Positions 10,522 through 21,565 of a stretch of DNA of 64,000 nucleotides are shown here, in pieces. Source of the stretch: Cladopsammia gracilis. Its lineage: Eukaryota; Cnidaria; Anthozoa; Scleractinia; Dendrophylliidae. Numbering within the stretch: position 1 is the first letter of the stretch; each line of letters opens with the position of its first letter. The position numbers and the translations under genes were made by a program. The notes below the pieces were generated by a model that worked only from the letters and a program-made list of their open reading frames with translations, had not been told where the DNA came from and made no database searches. The stretch covers positions 186,001 through 250,000 of the forward strand of contig JAJGOT010000754.1 of assembly GCA_022457155.1 (NCBI GenBank), given 5' to 3'.

Positions 10522-11216
10522 TTAAAAGACTGAATTTTCGACTGCAACTGCGGTCTTTATCAGAGTAACTAAAATATGCAGTTCGAGTGTAATATAACGA
10601 AATTAAGAAGTTACTTTATTCCCTGGGGCTTCAATAATGTCTTATAGACAGAAAGGAATGGCTTCCGCTCGTTCACCGAATTTTTGTCCATTGTGGAGTG
10701 CCATGATTCCAAAAAGATTCTTTCGTGCCAATTGTTGACATTCTTTTCTAAAATTTCCACATAGCTAGTGTCAATGTCATGGTCAGTGGTTTCGGCGTGA
10801 TCTTTTATTGCTGACTCTTTGTTATTATTAGTTCCTGGTTTATGCTCCCCGCCACGTGAATTCCACGACTCTTTGTTTCCCCAATGTATGTGAAATCACA
10901 CGATCGGCATTTAACCTTGTACACAATGCCTTTTGTTTTTGTTTCTTTTGGGTGATCCTTTGGTTTCCTAAAATAATGGGCGAGTGTTTTTTTATTTAGG
11001 TTTCTTAGAACTGAATGGCATTTTTCAAAAGAACATGACTTTATTTTTCTTTGTTGGGACCAAGAGATGATTTCTGAACGAATCGCAACTTTTGCAATGA
11101 TCACCAGTTTCCTTCAAAATGCGAAATTTCCTACTACACTGGATATGCGTCATGTCAAACCTACGGATATCGAGAGCTTTGTGAGGTCTTATGACCATAT
11201 TTGGGCAGTGTATCAA
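10520..11216 (-). pseudogene. Penelope-like retroelement relic, GIY-YIG endonuclease end
   Basis: Read on the minus strand in shifting frames, this gives KGIVYKVKCRSCDFTYIGET, the GIY...YIG core of a GIY-YIG nuclease. After a frame break come HAETTDHDI, LESWHST and NERKPFL, typical of the C-terminus of Penelope-like reverse transcriptase/endonuclease proteins. The upstream piece has a cysteine pair (CSRKFRILKETGDHCKSC). The 3' flank has AAGACCGCAGTTGCAGTCG, like PLE tails, then a TA repeat. At least two frame breaks and no reverse transcriptase domain: a dead, truncated copy. Confidence 0.75.
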
Positions 11217-11409
11217 TGTGATGAATTATAATGTTGGTCAGTATCCTCTTCATCGGGTTTCTTCGGGAAAAATGCATCGCAAGGTTCTGTTTTGGTTATT
11301 TGTATTGAACTGATTAACTGTTAAGTTGTTGGTCTTGTTTAATGTTTCAAAAGCAACTGTTAAATAAATCTGATAAGCACAGGTAAGTTGGAATTAATCT
11401 GACTTTTCC
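11217..11409. other. No gene seen
   Basis: Short AT-rich spacer between the Penelope relic and the duplicated block. Confidence 0.5.
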
Positions 11410-12428
11410 GGCTTATCAGTTGTAAATGATTACAATGTTTTCATATGAAAGCAAATCAGTAAAGTTAATATGTGATTTGTGAATTGCATGCGGCAGAGAA
11501 TGTAATTCAAATAAAATTAGATGAAATAAAAGGGACATGGTCCCACCGAAATAACAGACTTTAGCATACGTTATTTTCATGTTATTTCGCCAAATGCCAC
11601 TAAATATATAAAATTGATTGTATATAACAGAAGCGGCAGTTTGGAGATAACAAGTGCAGGATTGCAGGGATGGACGTGGATTCAGTACATTTCATCAAAT
11701 TTGATTTTTTCGACAGGCGGTCAAGAAATCAAAATTGCCATTCTTGTGTAATAGCAGATTCACGAAAATTTGAAGGCATAAAACAATGCATTTCAACTTG
11801 TAATACATGTTTCGACATATACTTATGTGGTCTTATGTCATCTTCACTACTTTCAAAAGTTATTGTTTGAATTTCCTATTAAATACAAGAATAGGTGTTG
11901 CATAATGCAATACATACAAAGAGCTCTTTTAGCCGTTATTTACGCCTCTTTAGTTAATATTTCTTTGCTTTTATCACTTTTGGCGATTTGTTCTTTCTTA
12001 TTTCAAGATAATAAAGCAAGCTTAAAGCAGGCTCCTGCTTATCAGTTAATCATCCGGGATGCTGATGTCTCTCTCTCCCACAGATAAAAACACCTTGACT
12101 CGTGTGATGTATGATGACTGTCTATGAACTAAAATCAAACGGTGTGACAAATTCACACTTTCAGTGCTCTTCTGTTTGTGTGGTGCTGTGTTATAAAAGG
12201 TTGCTCTAACATTTGAGTCTGCCGGAGGTTTAAATCTTAACTAAAATGTGGCAATTCAAAATGAAAGCTAATGAGAAGTAGTTTTATATGATGCTGCTTA
12301 TTATTCAGTAAAGGTAGCTTTGAGTCTTTGGAAAGAATCCTAAAGTGTGTCCATTCAAATGAATTAAAGTTTAATTGAGCAGTATTTTCCTGTGGCTAGC
12401 TCTATCATTTGTGTCTGTGGATACAATC
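11410..12428. repeat. Upstream member of a diverged direct duplication
   Basis: Landmarks in this block recur in the same order at 12985-13400: CAGTTGTAAATGAT, TGTGATTTGTGAATTGCATG, CCCACAGATAAA, AACTAAAATCA and a satellite unit beginning CTCTAACATTTGAGTCTG. Insertions and deletions separate the copies. Short frames at 11670-12087 show no domain. Confidence 0.55.
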
Positions 12429-12712
12429 CTTAAAGGAGCTATGCCATGGAGATTTGGACGTTTTGGGGTCAACACTGCCCGGCCCAATTTAAAAACTATA
12501 GGTACCTTTCTCATACAACACTAAGAGGACGATATACTGAGTGTAGTTTTGAACAGAGAATCAACCGTTATCTGAGTTTTAGCGAGTTTTCCAAGACTCA
12601 AGGCGATGAACTTGAAAAAAGTGGCGCAATTTGTTCAAGTTGCAATCCATTTCCACCCTAGCTACCTGCAGCCCAAATCACATATTTTTAATCATTTGTT
12701 TTTTTTAATCAT
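12429..12712 (+). repeat. Dispersed repeat family A, copy 1 (right end missing)
   Basis: Begins AAAGGAGCTATGCCATGG and contains the family marker TTGCAATCCATTTCCACCCT. It is shared with copies at 13963, 15308 and 49655. Confidence 0.65.
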
Positions 12713-12984
12713 TAAGAGAAATAAGAAATATTGAGGATTTAATGTAGTTTTAAAATTAGAATTTGAAGTCAAAAATTAGTAGATGGACACCAAAATAGTC
12801 CACTATCAACCTGGGGTGCTCTTGTGTGGGTATCAACTGTCTGTTAGTGTTCCAAAAATCATTTTATTTCTTCTATCCCTTCCTTAAACCTGTTAAAATT
12901 GCATCGAAATTCAGGTAAAACCCAGCCTTAAGAAACAATGAATACTCCAACAAATGTGTTCTATCTTTGACATCTGCATGATAT

Positions 12985-13400
12985 TTCACTGATCAGTTGT
13001 AAATGATCACAATCATTCAATCACAAGTTATGTGATTTGTGAATTGCATGCAGCAGAAGGACAAGGGTTGTACTTAACTCTCCACGCCCACAGATAAACA
13101 TTGAGTAGTCAGATGACGTGTGATGAGTCTGTAAACTAAAATCATACAGTGTGAGAAATTCTCATGATTACAAGAAGCTTATCGAGCAGTACTCTTCTGC
13201 TTGTGTAGTGCCTTTGGTTATAAAAGGTAACTCTAACATTTGAGTCTGTAGATTAGATCCTCACTGAAATGTGGTAATTAAAAATTGCTTTTCTATGTTG
13301 CTGCTTATTATGCTATAAAGTTAGTTTTGAGTCTATGGGAAAAAATCCAGTGTCACCAATCACATGAATTAAAGTGAATCAACTCTATCTTTTGCATGAG
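12985..13400. repeat. Downstream member of the diverged direct duplication
   Basis: Carries the same ordered landmarks as 11410-12428, compressed by deletions, and ends at the start of the 32-bp minisatellite. Confidence 0.55.
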
Positions 13401-13985
13401 GAAAAGGAACTATGTCACTGGAACTAAGGAACTATGTCTATGTCATAACTATGTCAAAAGGAACTATGTCTATGTCATAACTATGTCAAAAGGAACTATA
13501 TGTCTATGTCATAACTCTGTCAAAAGGAACTATATGTCTATGTCATAACTATGTCAAAAGGAACTATGTCTATGTCATAACTATGTCAAAAGGAACTATG
13601 TCTATGTCATAACTATGTCAAAAGGAACTATGTCTATATCATAACTATGTTAAAAGGAACTATGTCTATGTCATAACTATGTCAAAAGGAACTATATGTC
13701 TATGTCATAACTATGTCAAAAGGAACTATGTCTATGTCATAACTATGTCAAAAGGAACTATGTCTATGTCATAACTCTGTCAAAAGGAACTATGTCTATG
13801 TCATAACTATGTTAAAAGGAACTATGTCTATGTCATAACTATGTTAAAGGAACTATGTCTATGTCATAACTATGTCAAAAGGAACTATGTCTATGTCATA
13901 ACTATGTCAAAAGGAACTATGTCTATGTCATAACTATGTCAAAAGGAACTATGTCTACGTCATAACTATGTTAAAGGAACTATGT
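13400..13985 (+). repeat. 32-bp minisatellite, about 18 copies
   Basis: Near-identical head-to-tail units built from AAAAGGAACTATGTC and TATGTCATAACTATGTC. Some units carry a two-base insertion (ACTATATGTC) or a T for C. The unit resembles the left terminus of family A (AAAGGAACTATGTCAT), and the array runs straight into a family A copy. Confidence 0.9.
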
Positions 13986-14490
13986 CATTGGGTCAAAATT
14001 GCCCAAATTAAAAACTATAAGTACCCTTCTCATACACGAAATGTTCATAGGACACTAAGAGGAAGATCAGCTACAGATCAGCTTCTGTATTGTTATGTTG
14101 ACTCACTTTCATTATTTTCAATTAGCTTTACACTTTTCCCTGCCTCGAATAGCGTTTCTTTGCTAATTTGCAGGGCAACTGTATTTAGGTTTAATATGTC
14201 TGAATAAAGTTTTTGTTTGTTGTTGTTGTTGTTGTTGATGTAAAGTGAAGTTTTGAAGAGAGAATTATACGCGTAATCTGGGACAAACAAGAGACAAGGC
14301 GATAAACATGATAAAAGTAGACCAATGTTTTCAAGTTGCAATCCATTTCCGTCCTGGCCACCTGCAACCCAAACACTTATTTCTTCTTTAGAGCACTAGT
14401 ACGGTACTTTTAAGCTGGAGTATTATTATTGAATTTCCACCGAAACAAGCATGTCTTTTTTTTTCTTCAAGTAACACTGACATGTTTTTG
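13963..14490 (+). repeat. Dispersed repeat family A, copy 2
   Basis: Starts AAAGGAACTATGTCATTGGG, continues with AATTAAAAACTATAAGTACC and the marker TTGCAATCCATTTCCGTCCT, and fades near ACACTGACATG, a diverged right terminus. An internal (TTG)n tract lies at 14217-14236. Confidence 0.65.
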
Positions 14491-14613
14491 AAGTATGATT
14501 CATGAAAGCTACATGTATTCCTGGACACTTAACTGTGATGCTGTTTAAATATTGTAGTATTCTGTAAAAAGGGACTCAATTATTTGACTATGTGGATAAA
14601 CTCCTTTAGTGTG

Positions 14614-14726
14614 CAGGGGCGTACGCCTCGCCGTTATTGAAATTATGTACATTGGAGAAAAACGTATCAGAGGGGGGTTACATCGTGCGATGTAACCCCA
14701 CTCTGCAAAATCCTGCGTACGCCCCT
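14614..14726. mobile_element. Short DNA transposon (113 bp) inserted in the satellite
   Basis: Ends CAGGGGCGTACGC and GCGTACGCCCCTG are inverted repeats, with an internal GGGGTTACATCG/CGATGTAACCCC hairpin. GTGTG is present on both sides and occurs once in an uninterrupted satellite unit, so it is a likely 5-bp target duplication. The CAGGGGCG terminus recalls hAT elements, but those duplicate 8 bp, so the class is open. Confidence 0.65.
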
Positions 14727-15307
14727 GGTGTGACTATTCAATTAAAAGAAAGTCGTTAGAGCAAAATGTTTCTGTCCTCAGTTTTTCTTATGCGCATTTA
14801 AAGGTGACTCTATCTCTATCTTTTTTTGTCTGTGGATAAAATCTTATAGTAAAGACCATTCACATGAAAGCTATTGAGCACTTTTCTGTGGAGTCATTTA
14901 TTGAGCTGTAAAATACTCTGAGGCCATGAATTACTAAAATGAGTCATTGTACTTCCCTTTGGTGCAGTTTATTATGCTGTAAAAGGTGCTTACGTTTGAG
15001 ACTTTGGCAGGTCAAAATCCTTATGTGTGACTATATTCAGTCAAATGAAAGCTGTTGAGCAGTACTTTTCAGTAGTGCTATTTATATATTATGCTGTACA
15101 AGTTGCTCTAAATTTTAAATGTGTGGACGAAGTCCAAAAGTGCGATCATTCGAATGACACCTTTGGAGGAGTACCTTCCTGTTGTCACTTTTAATTATGA
15201 TGTACAGGGAGGTCTAACTTTTGAGTATGTGGATGAAATATACAAAAGTGTCTCTATGTAAACGAAAGTTATCGAGTGGTTTGCTGTGGTGCTGTTTAGT
15301 GTCGACC

Positions 15308-15706
15308 TTTCAAAGGGGTATTGTCACGCAGATTTTGCTGTGTTTCGGACAAAATATACCAGATAGTTGACAAAGTACCTTTGCTCAAACATACAATTGC
15401 TCTTGGAACACCAGGAAGAAAATATCAAGTGATTTCTTAAAGAAAGAACAAATCATAATACGTTTTTCTGCGATTTTTCCACGACACTTGGGAGAAAATT
15501 GGAAAAATTGGCCAATTTTTTAAAGTTACAATCCATTTCCACCCTGGCCATCCACAGCCAAAGATAACAAATATAATACTAGTTTCTGTGTACTCGAAGA
15601 GTTTTTGTGAACAAAACTGGACCATTATTTGTAGGTTTCCATTGAAACAAATATGCTTTTGGGGTTTTCAAAGTGATACTTAAAATAGGTGACATAGCCC
15701 CTTAAG
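15308..15706. mobile_element. Dispersed repeat family A, copy 3 (complete, about 395 bp)
   Basis: Left end AAAGGGGTATTGTCAC and right end GGTGACATAGCCCCTT are inverted repeats, so family A looks like a MITE. It has the marker TACAATCCATTTCCACCCTG and sits inside the satellite tract. Confidence 0.7.
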
Positions 15707-16320
15707 TCTGTGGATAAAATCCCACTGTGTGAACCATTCAAATATAAGCTATTGAGCACTCCTTTTTTCTTGGTACCCTTTATCATGCTGTACAATGTGG
15801 CTCCCACTTTTAAGTCTGCGGATGAATTTCTACAGTGTAATCATTCCATGAAATAAGCAGCTAGCGTTTTCATTTGGTCAGTGTTTATTAAGCTATTAAA
15901 GGTGGTTCTAACTCTTGACTCTGTGGATGAAATCCTCATGTGTAACCATTCAAATGAAAGCTATTGAGCAGTACATTCCTGTGGTACTGTTTATTATGTT
16001 GTACAAGGTGGTTCTAACTTTTAACTCTGTGAAGGAAATCCTCAAGTGTAACCATTCAAATGAAAGCTTAGCAGTGCATTCATTTTTTGTGGTATTGTTT
16101 ATTATGATGCATAAGGTGGTTCTGATTTGTGATCTGTGGATGGATCTCTACAGTGTAACCATTCAAATGTGCTTTCCTTTGGTAGTGTCTATTATGATGT
16201 AAGCTGAGGGGGTTCTAACGTTTGAGTCTGTGGAGGAAATCCTCAAGTTTATATGACCATTCAAATGAGAGTTTTTTGCTAATTGCTTTTATTATGATCT
16301 GAAAATGACATTGAATATCA

Positions 16321-18305
16321 CACACCACATTTTCACACAGATTAAATTAACTATGTACTTAATTCTTACTTAATATATCATTCTGGATCTTTCTATGATA
16401 ATTAAGTTGCTTGCAACAATGGTTTCATACACTTCCATATTAACTTGTGCTTTTTAAGGTACCTGCCTACTGCACCTACCCATCTACCTACCCACATTAG
16501 CTATCTACTCACACACGTCGTCACCATTTGCAACAGGCAGAAAAACAAAGCGCATATTTTTCTTTAAAGAGTGTAATGTGAGAGGAAAGGGGGAAGTTGT
16601 CTATCCTAGGACAGGAACATCGTGTTTATTTTGCAGATCCAGATATCGAGCCTTGCAACTAACAATAAAAAGTAAAGATTATTGCGACGAAGTTACTGAG
16701 AAGTGCTTTTTCTGTATTTTACTATGCTGTAAAAGCTGATTCTAACGTTTGGGTCTATGTATGAAATCCTACAGTGTGACAATTCAATTTAATGAAAGCT
16801 ATTGAGCAATGGTTTTCTGTGCTGAAAATGGTGGTTCTAACATTTAAAACAAGACGTTTGCTATAGGCTTTTGTTGTAAATACCGTGCAATATAACTTTG
16901 TTGATGCCAAATAACAAAGGCAGTATCTTTTTATTTTTTTATTTTATAAACAAATTTTATTGAGACTGAAGTTAAATATTACATACATTATGCTAAAACT
17001 ATACATCTAACTTTGATAACTATATTTACTACTAGTAAAAGTAAGTTAGTGTAATTACACTAAAAAAAAGCAATTATAAAATTACAGTTACAAGACTTAA
17101 CAACAAGTGCTCAGGAACAAAGGCAGTTTCGACAAAATTACTGCATGAGTATATATCATTACTTTGAAAACAACTGAAAAACTAACAATCATGCTGCATG
17201 CATTTGGTGTTGTTTTTTCCTTTGGTATAATTTATGATACTTTCTCTAATCCTGTATATTACGTATGACCTGTGTTTCGTGCATTATTATTGAAAAAGGA
17301 CAAGCATTCCCCAACCACAGCTATAAGTCCTAAGGTAATGTTAGTAAACAAAGGTTCCAAAGCTCTGATCAGTAAAGTAAAAGAAACACAATTAAATTTA
17401 TCGGCACAATAGCAGATATAAAAAATAACATTTTTATAAGAACGCGTTGAGGCTGTTATTGGCCGAAATTTTAAGAACATGCTGAGAACATACCCAGCTA
17501 AAAGCTCTTCAGGTAAACATGTATTTATGTCAACTTCATAATTTTACTTTTTTTTTCTCATGCACTCATGTTTGTAGTTTATTCTCACACTTGGTCAGAG
17601 AAAAATTACAGTCCAACTGAACTAAAAATGTTTGAATAGTTTCAAGGTTGCAGGTCGTTTTCCATTTTAGCAAAGTTTGTAAGAACTTTTCTTTCCTTTC
17701 ATTCATGCAATGAATTTCACTTACAAGAAAGGGAAAGATTATTAAGCCTCATCATAAAAAATTCTCAAACTTAAGCAGAAGTTTAAAACCAAAACTAATG
17801 AGAAATGAAATTGATTCTAACAACCACACTTCGCGGATCCAGTACACTGGTCAAGGATTGTATTCCTTAATTACACCAATTAAAAGTTTTTTTAATTAAG
17901 ACCTTTTTAAAGTTTCAAAGTCAAACTATTTGGTATAATTATACAAATTTTTTTTATTTCACTTCACTCGGCCAAAGGCTGTTCAGGTAAACATGTATTT
18001 ATGTCAACTTGATAATTTACTTTTTTCCTCATGCACTCATGCTTCAGTAGTTCATTCTCACACTTCATAGATTGAGTTAAAGAGTATTTTATACTCTTGA
18101 TATTAGCTTTTACTTTCAGTTAACTGAGATCTCGTGGAAAGTTTCACGTCTGAAAAAATATATTTTTAAGTCTTTGGTACATTGAGTACCAGTCTTTTCA
18201 CTGAGAACATGGCACCTGCTGTGAGCAGGGGGCCAATTGTTTACGTACAACTCAGTGACTAGCTATTTCGACAGTTTTCCATTTGTGAGAATGTTAATCT
18301 CGGTT
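16321..18305. other. No gene; contains a direct repeat pair
   Basis: AT-rich. A 95-bp segment at about 17500-17596 (TTCAGGTAAACATGTATTTA onward) recurs in the same orientation at 17974-18069. A satellite-like unit lies at 16720-16850. The 73-codon minus frame at 17259-17480 has no recognisable features. Confidence 0.55.
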
Positions 18306-18914
18306 CTAAAACTGTTCAGACAATAATTCCACACACTGCACATGGTAATTGTTTCCATCGTTATTATCCCAAAACTCCTGGTTCAATACCTGATAACGGA
18401 CAGCGAACTGCATACGCCGTTTTACTTCAAAGTCAACAGGAACTGTGATACGGAAGCTGAACTTGTCGGTTCTTCCGTCCGAGCAAGATGACATGTAATC
18501 TGCCCAAATGTCCCGATATGTCCCCCATTCATCGAATGTGAATCGCACAGTCACCTTTTTAAGGTAGGATAAATTTTTCACTCTTATAAGTCCAGTAACA
18601 ACAAAGTTTTCGCACGCAACGTTCTCCAAGCAGACATTTTGGCTATATACGCGCTTCATGAAATCGTCTATTCTCGAAGGTGTGACGAAGCATGGCAGCA
18701 AACATTTCATTTGCTTGAACTGCAGAAGGTTGCTGTTTATATCACAACGGTTTTTACACACTTCGACAACACCACATAAGTCGCACAAATTGTCTTCACT
18801 GCTACATGGAGTAATAGTTTTCACGAATTCGAGCTTAAGCCCAAACATATCTGCAAAACAAACTTTCTTTGGCCTTGAAGTCAGGCTTGTTAGCACGGAG
18901 CCTTTCGCTTGCAT
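18306..18914 (-). CDS. Protein phosphatase 1 glycogen-targeting regulatory subunit (PPP1R3-like), copy 2
   Basis: An intact 202-residue frame homologous end to end with the gene at 4566-5150. The RVxF motif K17-V18-C19-F20 is at the same residues, and the CBM21 domain ends with WDNN-x3-NY. It differs by a cysteine-rich insert at about residues 44-58 (CDLCGVVEVCKNRC) that the other copy lacks. The start is set by an in-frame TGA 12 nt upstream. An out-of-frame ATG 13 nt upstream opens an overlapping uORF that could lower translation. Same strand and class as copy 1, about 13 kb away: a local duplication that has diverged. Expected role as for copy 1, possibly with different tissue or signal input (inference). 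Confidence 0.9.
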   Translation of the reverse strand: MQAKGSVLTSLTSRPKKVCFADMFGLKLEFVKTITPCSSEDNLCDLCGVVEVCKNRCDINSNLLQFKQMKCLLPCFVTPSRIDDFMKRVYSQNVCLENVACENFVVTGLIRVKNLSYLKKVTVRFTFDEWGTYRDIWADYMSSCSDGRTDKFSFRITVPVDFEVKRRMQFAVRYQVLNQEFWDNNDGNNYHVQCVELLSEQF

Positions 18915-20130
18915 GGCATTCAGTCATGTCTGCTCGACTCTCGAATTGAACACTTCAGTTCCAGTCTTTATGTCAGTGGTTGATAAACATAGCTCCTCAG
19001 GACCATGCATGCAGGCTTACATGAAATACTCTCCTGATGTTGGCTTGACACTGCAGCCAGCGAGGGACCGCAGGCAATTTCGTGTTAGTTCGGGCGAATG
19101 CGGCAGGTTTTTGTATCAATTCCTTTTTTGAGCATTATAGTAGGGTAAAAGCATTAAGAACACTATACTGATTCTGGCATCTTTTTTTACTGATCTTTTT
19201 TGCTGAAACTTGTTAATCGTTGTTGTTGATATATTCTTAGTTACGTAATATCCTCCAAGCCTTAATTAAGCCAAGGTCAACTTTAATTTTCAGTTACTTG
19301 TAATAAGAAAATTTCATTGTAAACTTGTTATACGTTCTAGCAGGAGACGCCGCGAGCCAGGCTTCTGGTTCTAGATGAATTGCAATAAAAAAAGGGAGTT
19401 GGACTCTCTTAAAAAAAAAGGACAAATATGTTGAAATTCCGTTTACAAGCCCAGAAATCGGGCCGGTGATGTCAGCTTCATTCCATTATCGGTATCTGAA
19501 AAAATTTTGACGAAAGTGATATCGTAATTTTTAATCCGACGGTAACGTTTCTTATTAAATTAGTTCTAGGATTGGTCTAAAGAATTTGATGATAATTTAA
19601 ACTTAAACTTTTACTTACAGGTTTACCAAAGTTTTCCTGTTTCCTGCAACCGCGGAGATGGGTCACAATTTCACAATTTCTCCCCAGCTGGTACAAATGT
19701 TTTCCAAGGGCACTTTTTCTAGCCTTGGCGCGCGAGAGAAACTGCAGGTCTGTGACGAGTGGTATTAAAATCATTCTATATAGCTGTGTTCATCAGTGAG
19801 GTCAACTGTGGTGTCACGATAATCCGTGTTTAAATTCATGTAGCAGGAAACAGGACATAACAGTCGTTGCCGAAATAAAGCTTAGAGATCGTGAGGAAAA
19901 TTCAGAGAATCCCAGCTTCCACTGTTCAAAGCGAAAGCCTGCTTTTGTTTTAAAGAAAAGCTCAAAAACCTTGCCGCGCGTGTATTTTTTAGCCGCTCAT
20001 ATCACTCATATGCAAATTTTATTTGATCGGAAACAACACCGACACATGTGACGTCACGAAATCACACGCGCGTAATCGTGCGAATAAAAGCGTACAACTT
20101 GATCGTGCGTGTACAAGCGTCGGAAACTGC
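18915..20130. other. 5' flank of PP1 copy 2; no firm gene
   Basis: Minus-strand acceptor-like GCTGGCTGCAG near 19050 could join a non-coding leader to the PP1 gene. A candidate leader exon is listed separately. Confidence 0.4.
19619..19774 (-). other. Candidate first exon with a strong splice donor
   Basis: A minus-strand frame opens MILIPLVTDLQFLSRAKARK and ends at AAACCT followed by GTAAGT, a near-ideal donor. I recognise no domain. Spliced to the downstream PP1 gene it could not be translated in frame, because a stop precedes that gene's ATG. It is therefore either a leader exon or the start of another transcript. Confidence 0.25.
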
Positions 20131-20134
20131 CTGA

Positions 20135-20625
20135 TTTTCACCAGCGACATAAGCATAAGCATAACTCAGCTGATAACTACAAGTGCAAGTATAAGAATTT
20201 GTGTCAAGTGGAAACGATGTTTGGCATAAGCGTAACTGTCTGCAAAAGTAATTAGAGTGATAAGTTATTCTTATGCCTAGCCCCTGAAGAAGCTTTGTTT
20301 TGCAAAGCGAAATATTAGGCACTATTATATTCCACTTTTATTTTATTTCATTTGCTTCTGCTTCTGTTTTTCTGCCGTAAGGATCAGTTTGCCGTTTTCG
20401 TTGTTTCTGCTTTTATTATGTCGGGCCCGTTTTCACTGGACATAAGCGGTATTATTATGTTCCTGCTCGTGCTCATGCTTTAAACCAGGATTAAACGAAA
20501 GCATAATAATTTGTGTCAAATAAAAACGAACTTTGCCACATAAGCATAGGATAAGACTGATACTCATGCTTGCATATGCTTATGGTTATGTCGGGCCCGT
20601 TTTCACTCACGACATAGAATTCTAG
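20135..20625. repeat. CATAAG-rich palindromic repeats
   Basis: Multiple CATAAGCATAAG and reverse CTTATG motifs lie beside ATGTCGGGCCCGTTTTCACT, which occurs at about 20418 and 20587 in the same orientation. Probably overlapping palindromic MITE copies. Confidence 0.5.
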
Positions 20626-20688
20626 AGTGCTTACACGTGCCATGCAGAACGAGTAACAATTATAATAGCAATTCTTTAAATGTGATGT

Positions 20689-20823
20689 ACTTATTTACTG
20701 ATTGGGAGGGCCGGATGGGAAAATATTTGGCTCGAGGTCATGGCGTAACGCAGCGAGATCCGTACGCCATGACCGTGAGCCAAATATTTTACCATCCGGG
20801 CCGACCTAACTTAGTCAATAAGT
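20689..20823. mobile_element. Palindromic MITE family E, copy 1
   Basis: ACTTATTTACTG then GGGCCGGATGG at the left pairs with CCATCCGGGCC then GTCAATAAGT at the right, with mirrored ATTTGGCTC and GGTCATGGCGTA inside. The second copy is at 30511-30634. Confidence 0.75.
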
Positions 20824-21040
20824 ATTTTTTTTTTCGTTTGACCAATTTGGAGACAAAATGGCTTGAATTTTAACACGCGAAGCCGAACGCTTTTGTAGTA
20901 GAGCCGTACGGCTTTTTCCGGCTCCCCTCGTGCAAATGCCTACGGCCCTCATACGGGGCTTTCATGAATAGGGGCAAAGAAAAGGCTTGCAGGGCAGTAC
21001 GGGTCATAAGATAAGACAGTTATTACACTCTTCTGACCGC

Positions 21041-21131
21041 CAACCTCGTTCCCAGGGTCTCTCATCTTCTTGCCCCCTGGAGAGAGAGAAGAAGAGGGGC
21101 GGGAAAATGAGAGACCCTGGGAATGAGGTTG
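21041..21131. mobile_element. 91-bp MITE with perfect 10-bp target duplication
   Basis: CAACCTCGTTCCCAGGGTCT and AGACCCTGGGAATGAGGTTG are near-perfect inverted ends. TTCTGACCGC flanks both sides (21031-21040 and 21132-21141). A 9-10-bp duplication fits Mutator-like elements best (inference). Confidence 0.85.
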
Positions 21132-21315
21132 TTCTGACCGCACGCTCGGAAAAACACTGATGACTGTCGTATAATAAAAATATCATCATTCTACGTAAAG
21201 TTGCATAATAGACAAGTTTTGGGTCACTTTTTCCTTATTACACAACTTTATGCTGAATTAACCTGCGATCAGGCGCTCCTTTTTGGAGCTTAGTCTCTGG
21301 AAGCGCGGGAGGGAT

Positions 21316-21565
21316 TACCGTATTTTCTCAATTAAACGCCCCCGGCGTTTATTTCAAACTTGGCCTAGTGGACCCGGCGTTTCTTTGAATCAGCAGTTTT
21401 TTCTCGCCTGCCATTTGTTAAGAAAGGGATATTATTCGTTTTTCTTGGCAGCCGTGTACCTTGCCCTTAAATCGTAAGTTTGTTATACCACAAATAAACA
21501 TTTGAGGGGCTTACTTACAACTTCCTCCATTATACCCGGCGTTTATTCGGGGAGAAAATACGGTA
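21316..21565. mobile_element. MITE, 250 bp, TIR TACCGTATTTTCTC
   Basis: TACCGTATTTTCTC at the left and GAGAAAATACGGTA at the right, with GGCGTTTATT blocks inside both ends. A degraded relative may lie at 48849-48930. Confidence 0.75.

Larger units (their letters stand above)
12180..16320 (+). repeat. Degenerate satellite tract, unit about 105 bp, with insertions
   Basis: Repeating unit: GTTCTAACTTTTGAGTCTG, then GGATGAAATCCT, GTGTGACCATTCAAATGAAA, GCTATTGAGCAGTAC and TATTATGCTGTA. Clear consecutive units start at about 15901, 16007 and 16115. The tract is interrupted by family A elements, a 32-bp minisatellite and a short DNA transposon. The unit is homologous to the internal repeat of MITE family F (46311-46673), read on the opposite strand. 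The 95-codon frame at 15915-16202 spans satellite units and is not a gene. Confidence 0.8.

Noticed and set aside
13400..13985. CRISPR-like array
   Set aside because: Units are contiguous without unique spacers; a eukaryotic minisatellite.
15915..16202. 95-codon frame
   Set aside because: Spans three satellite units and repeats with them.
18658..19131. 157-codon plus-strand frame
   Set aside because: Antisense to the second PP1 subunit gene.
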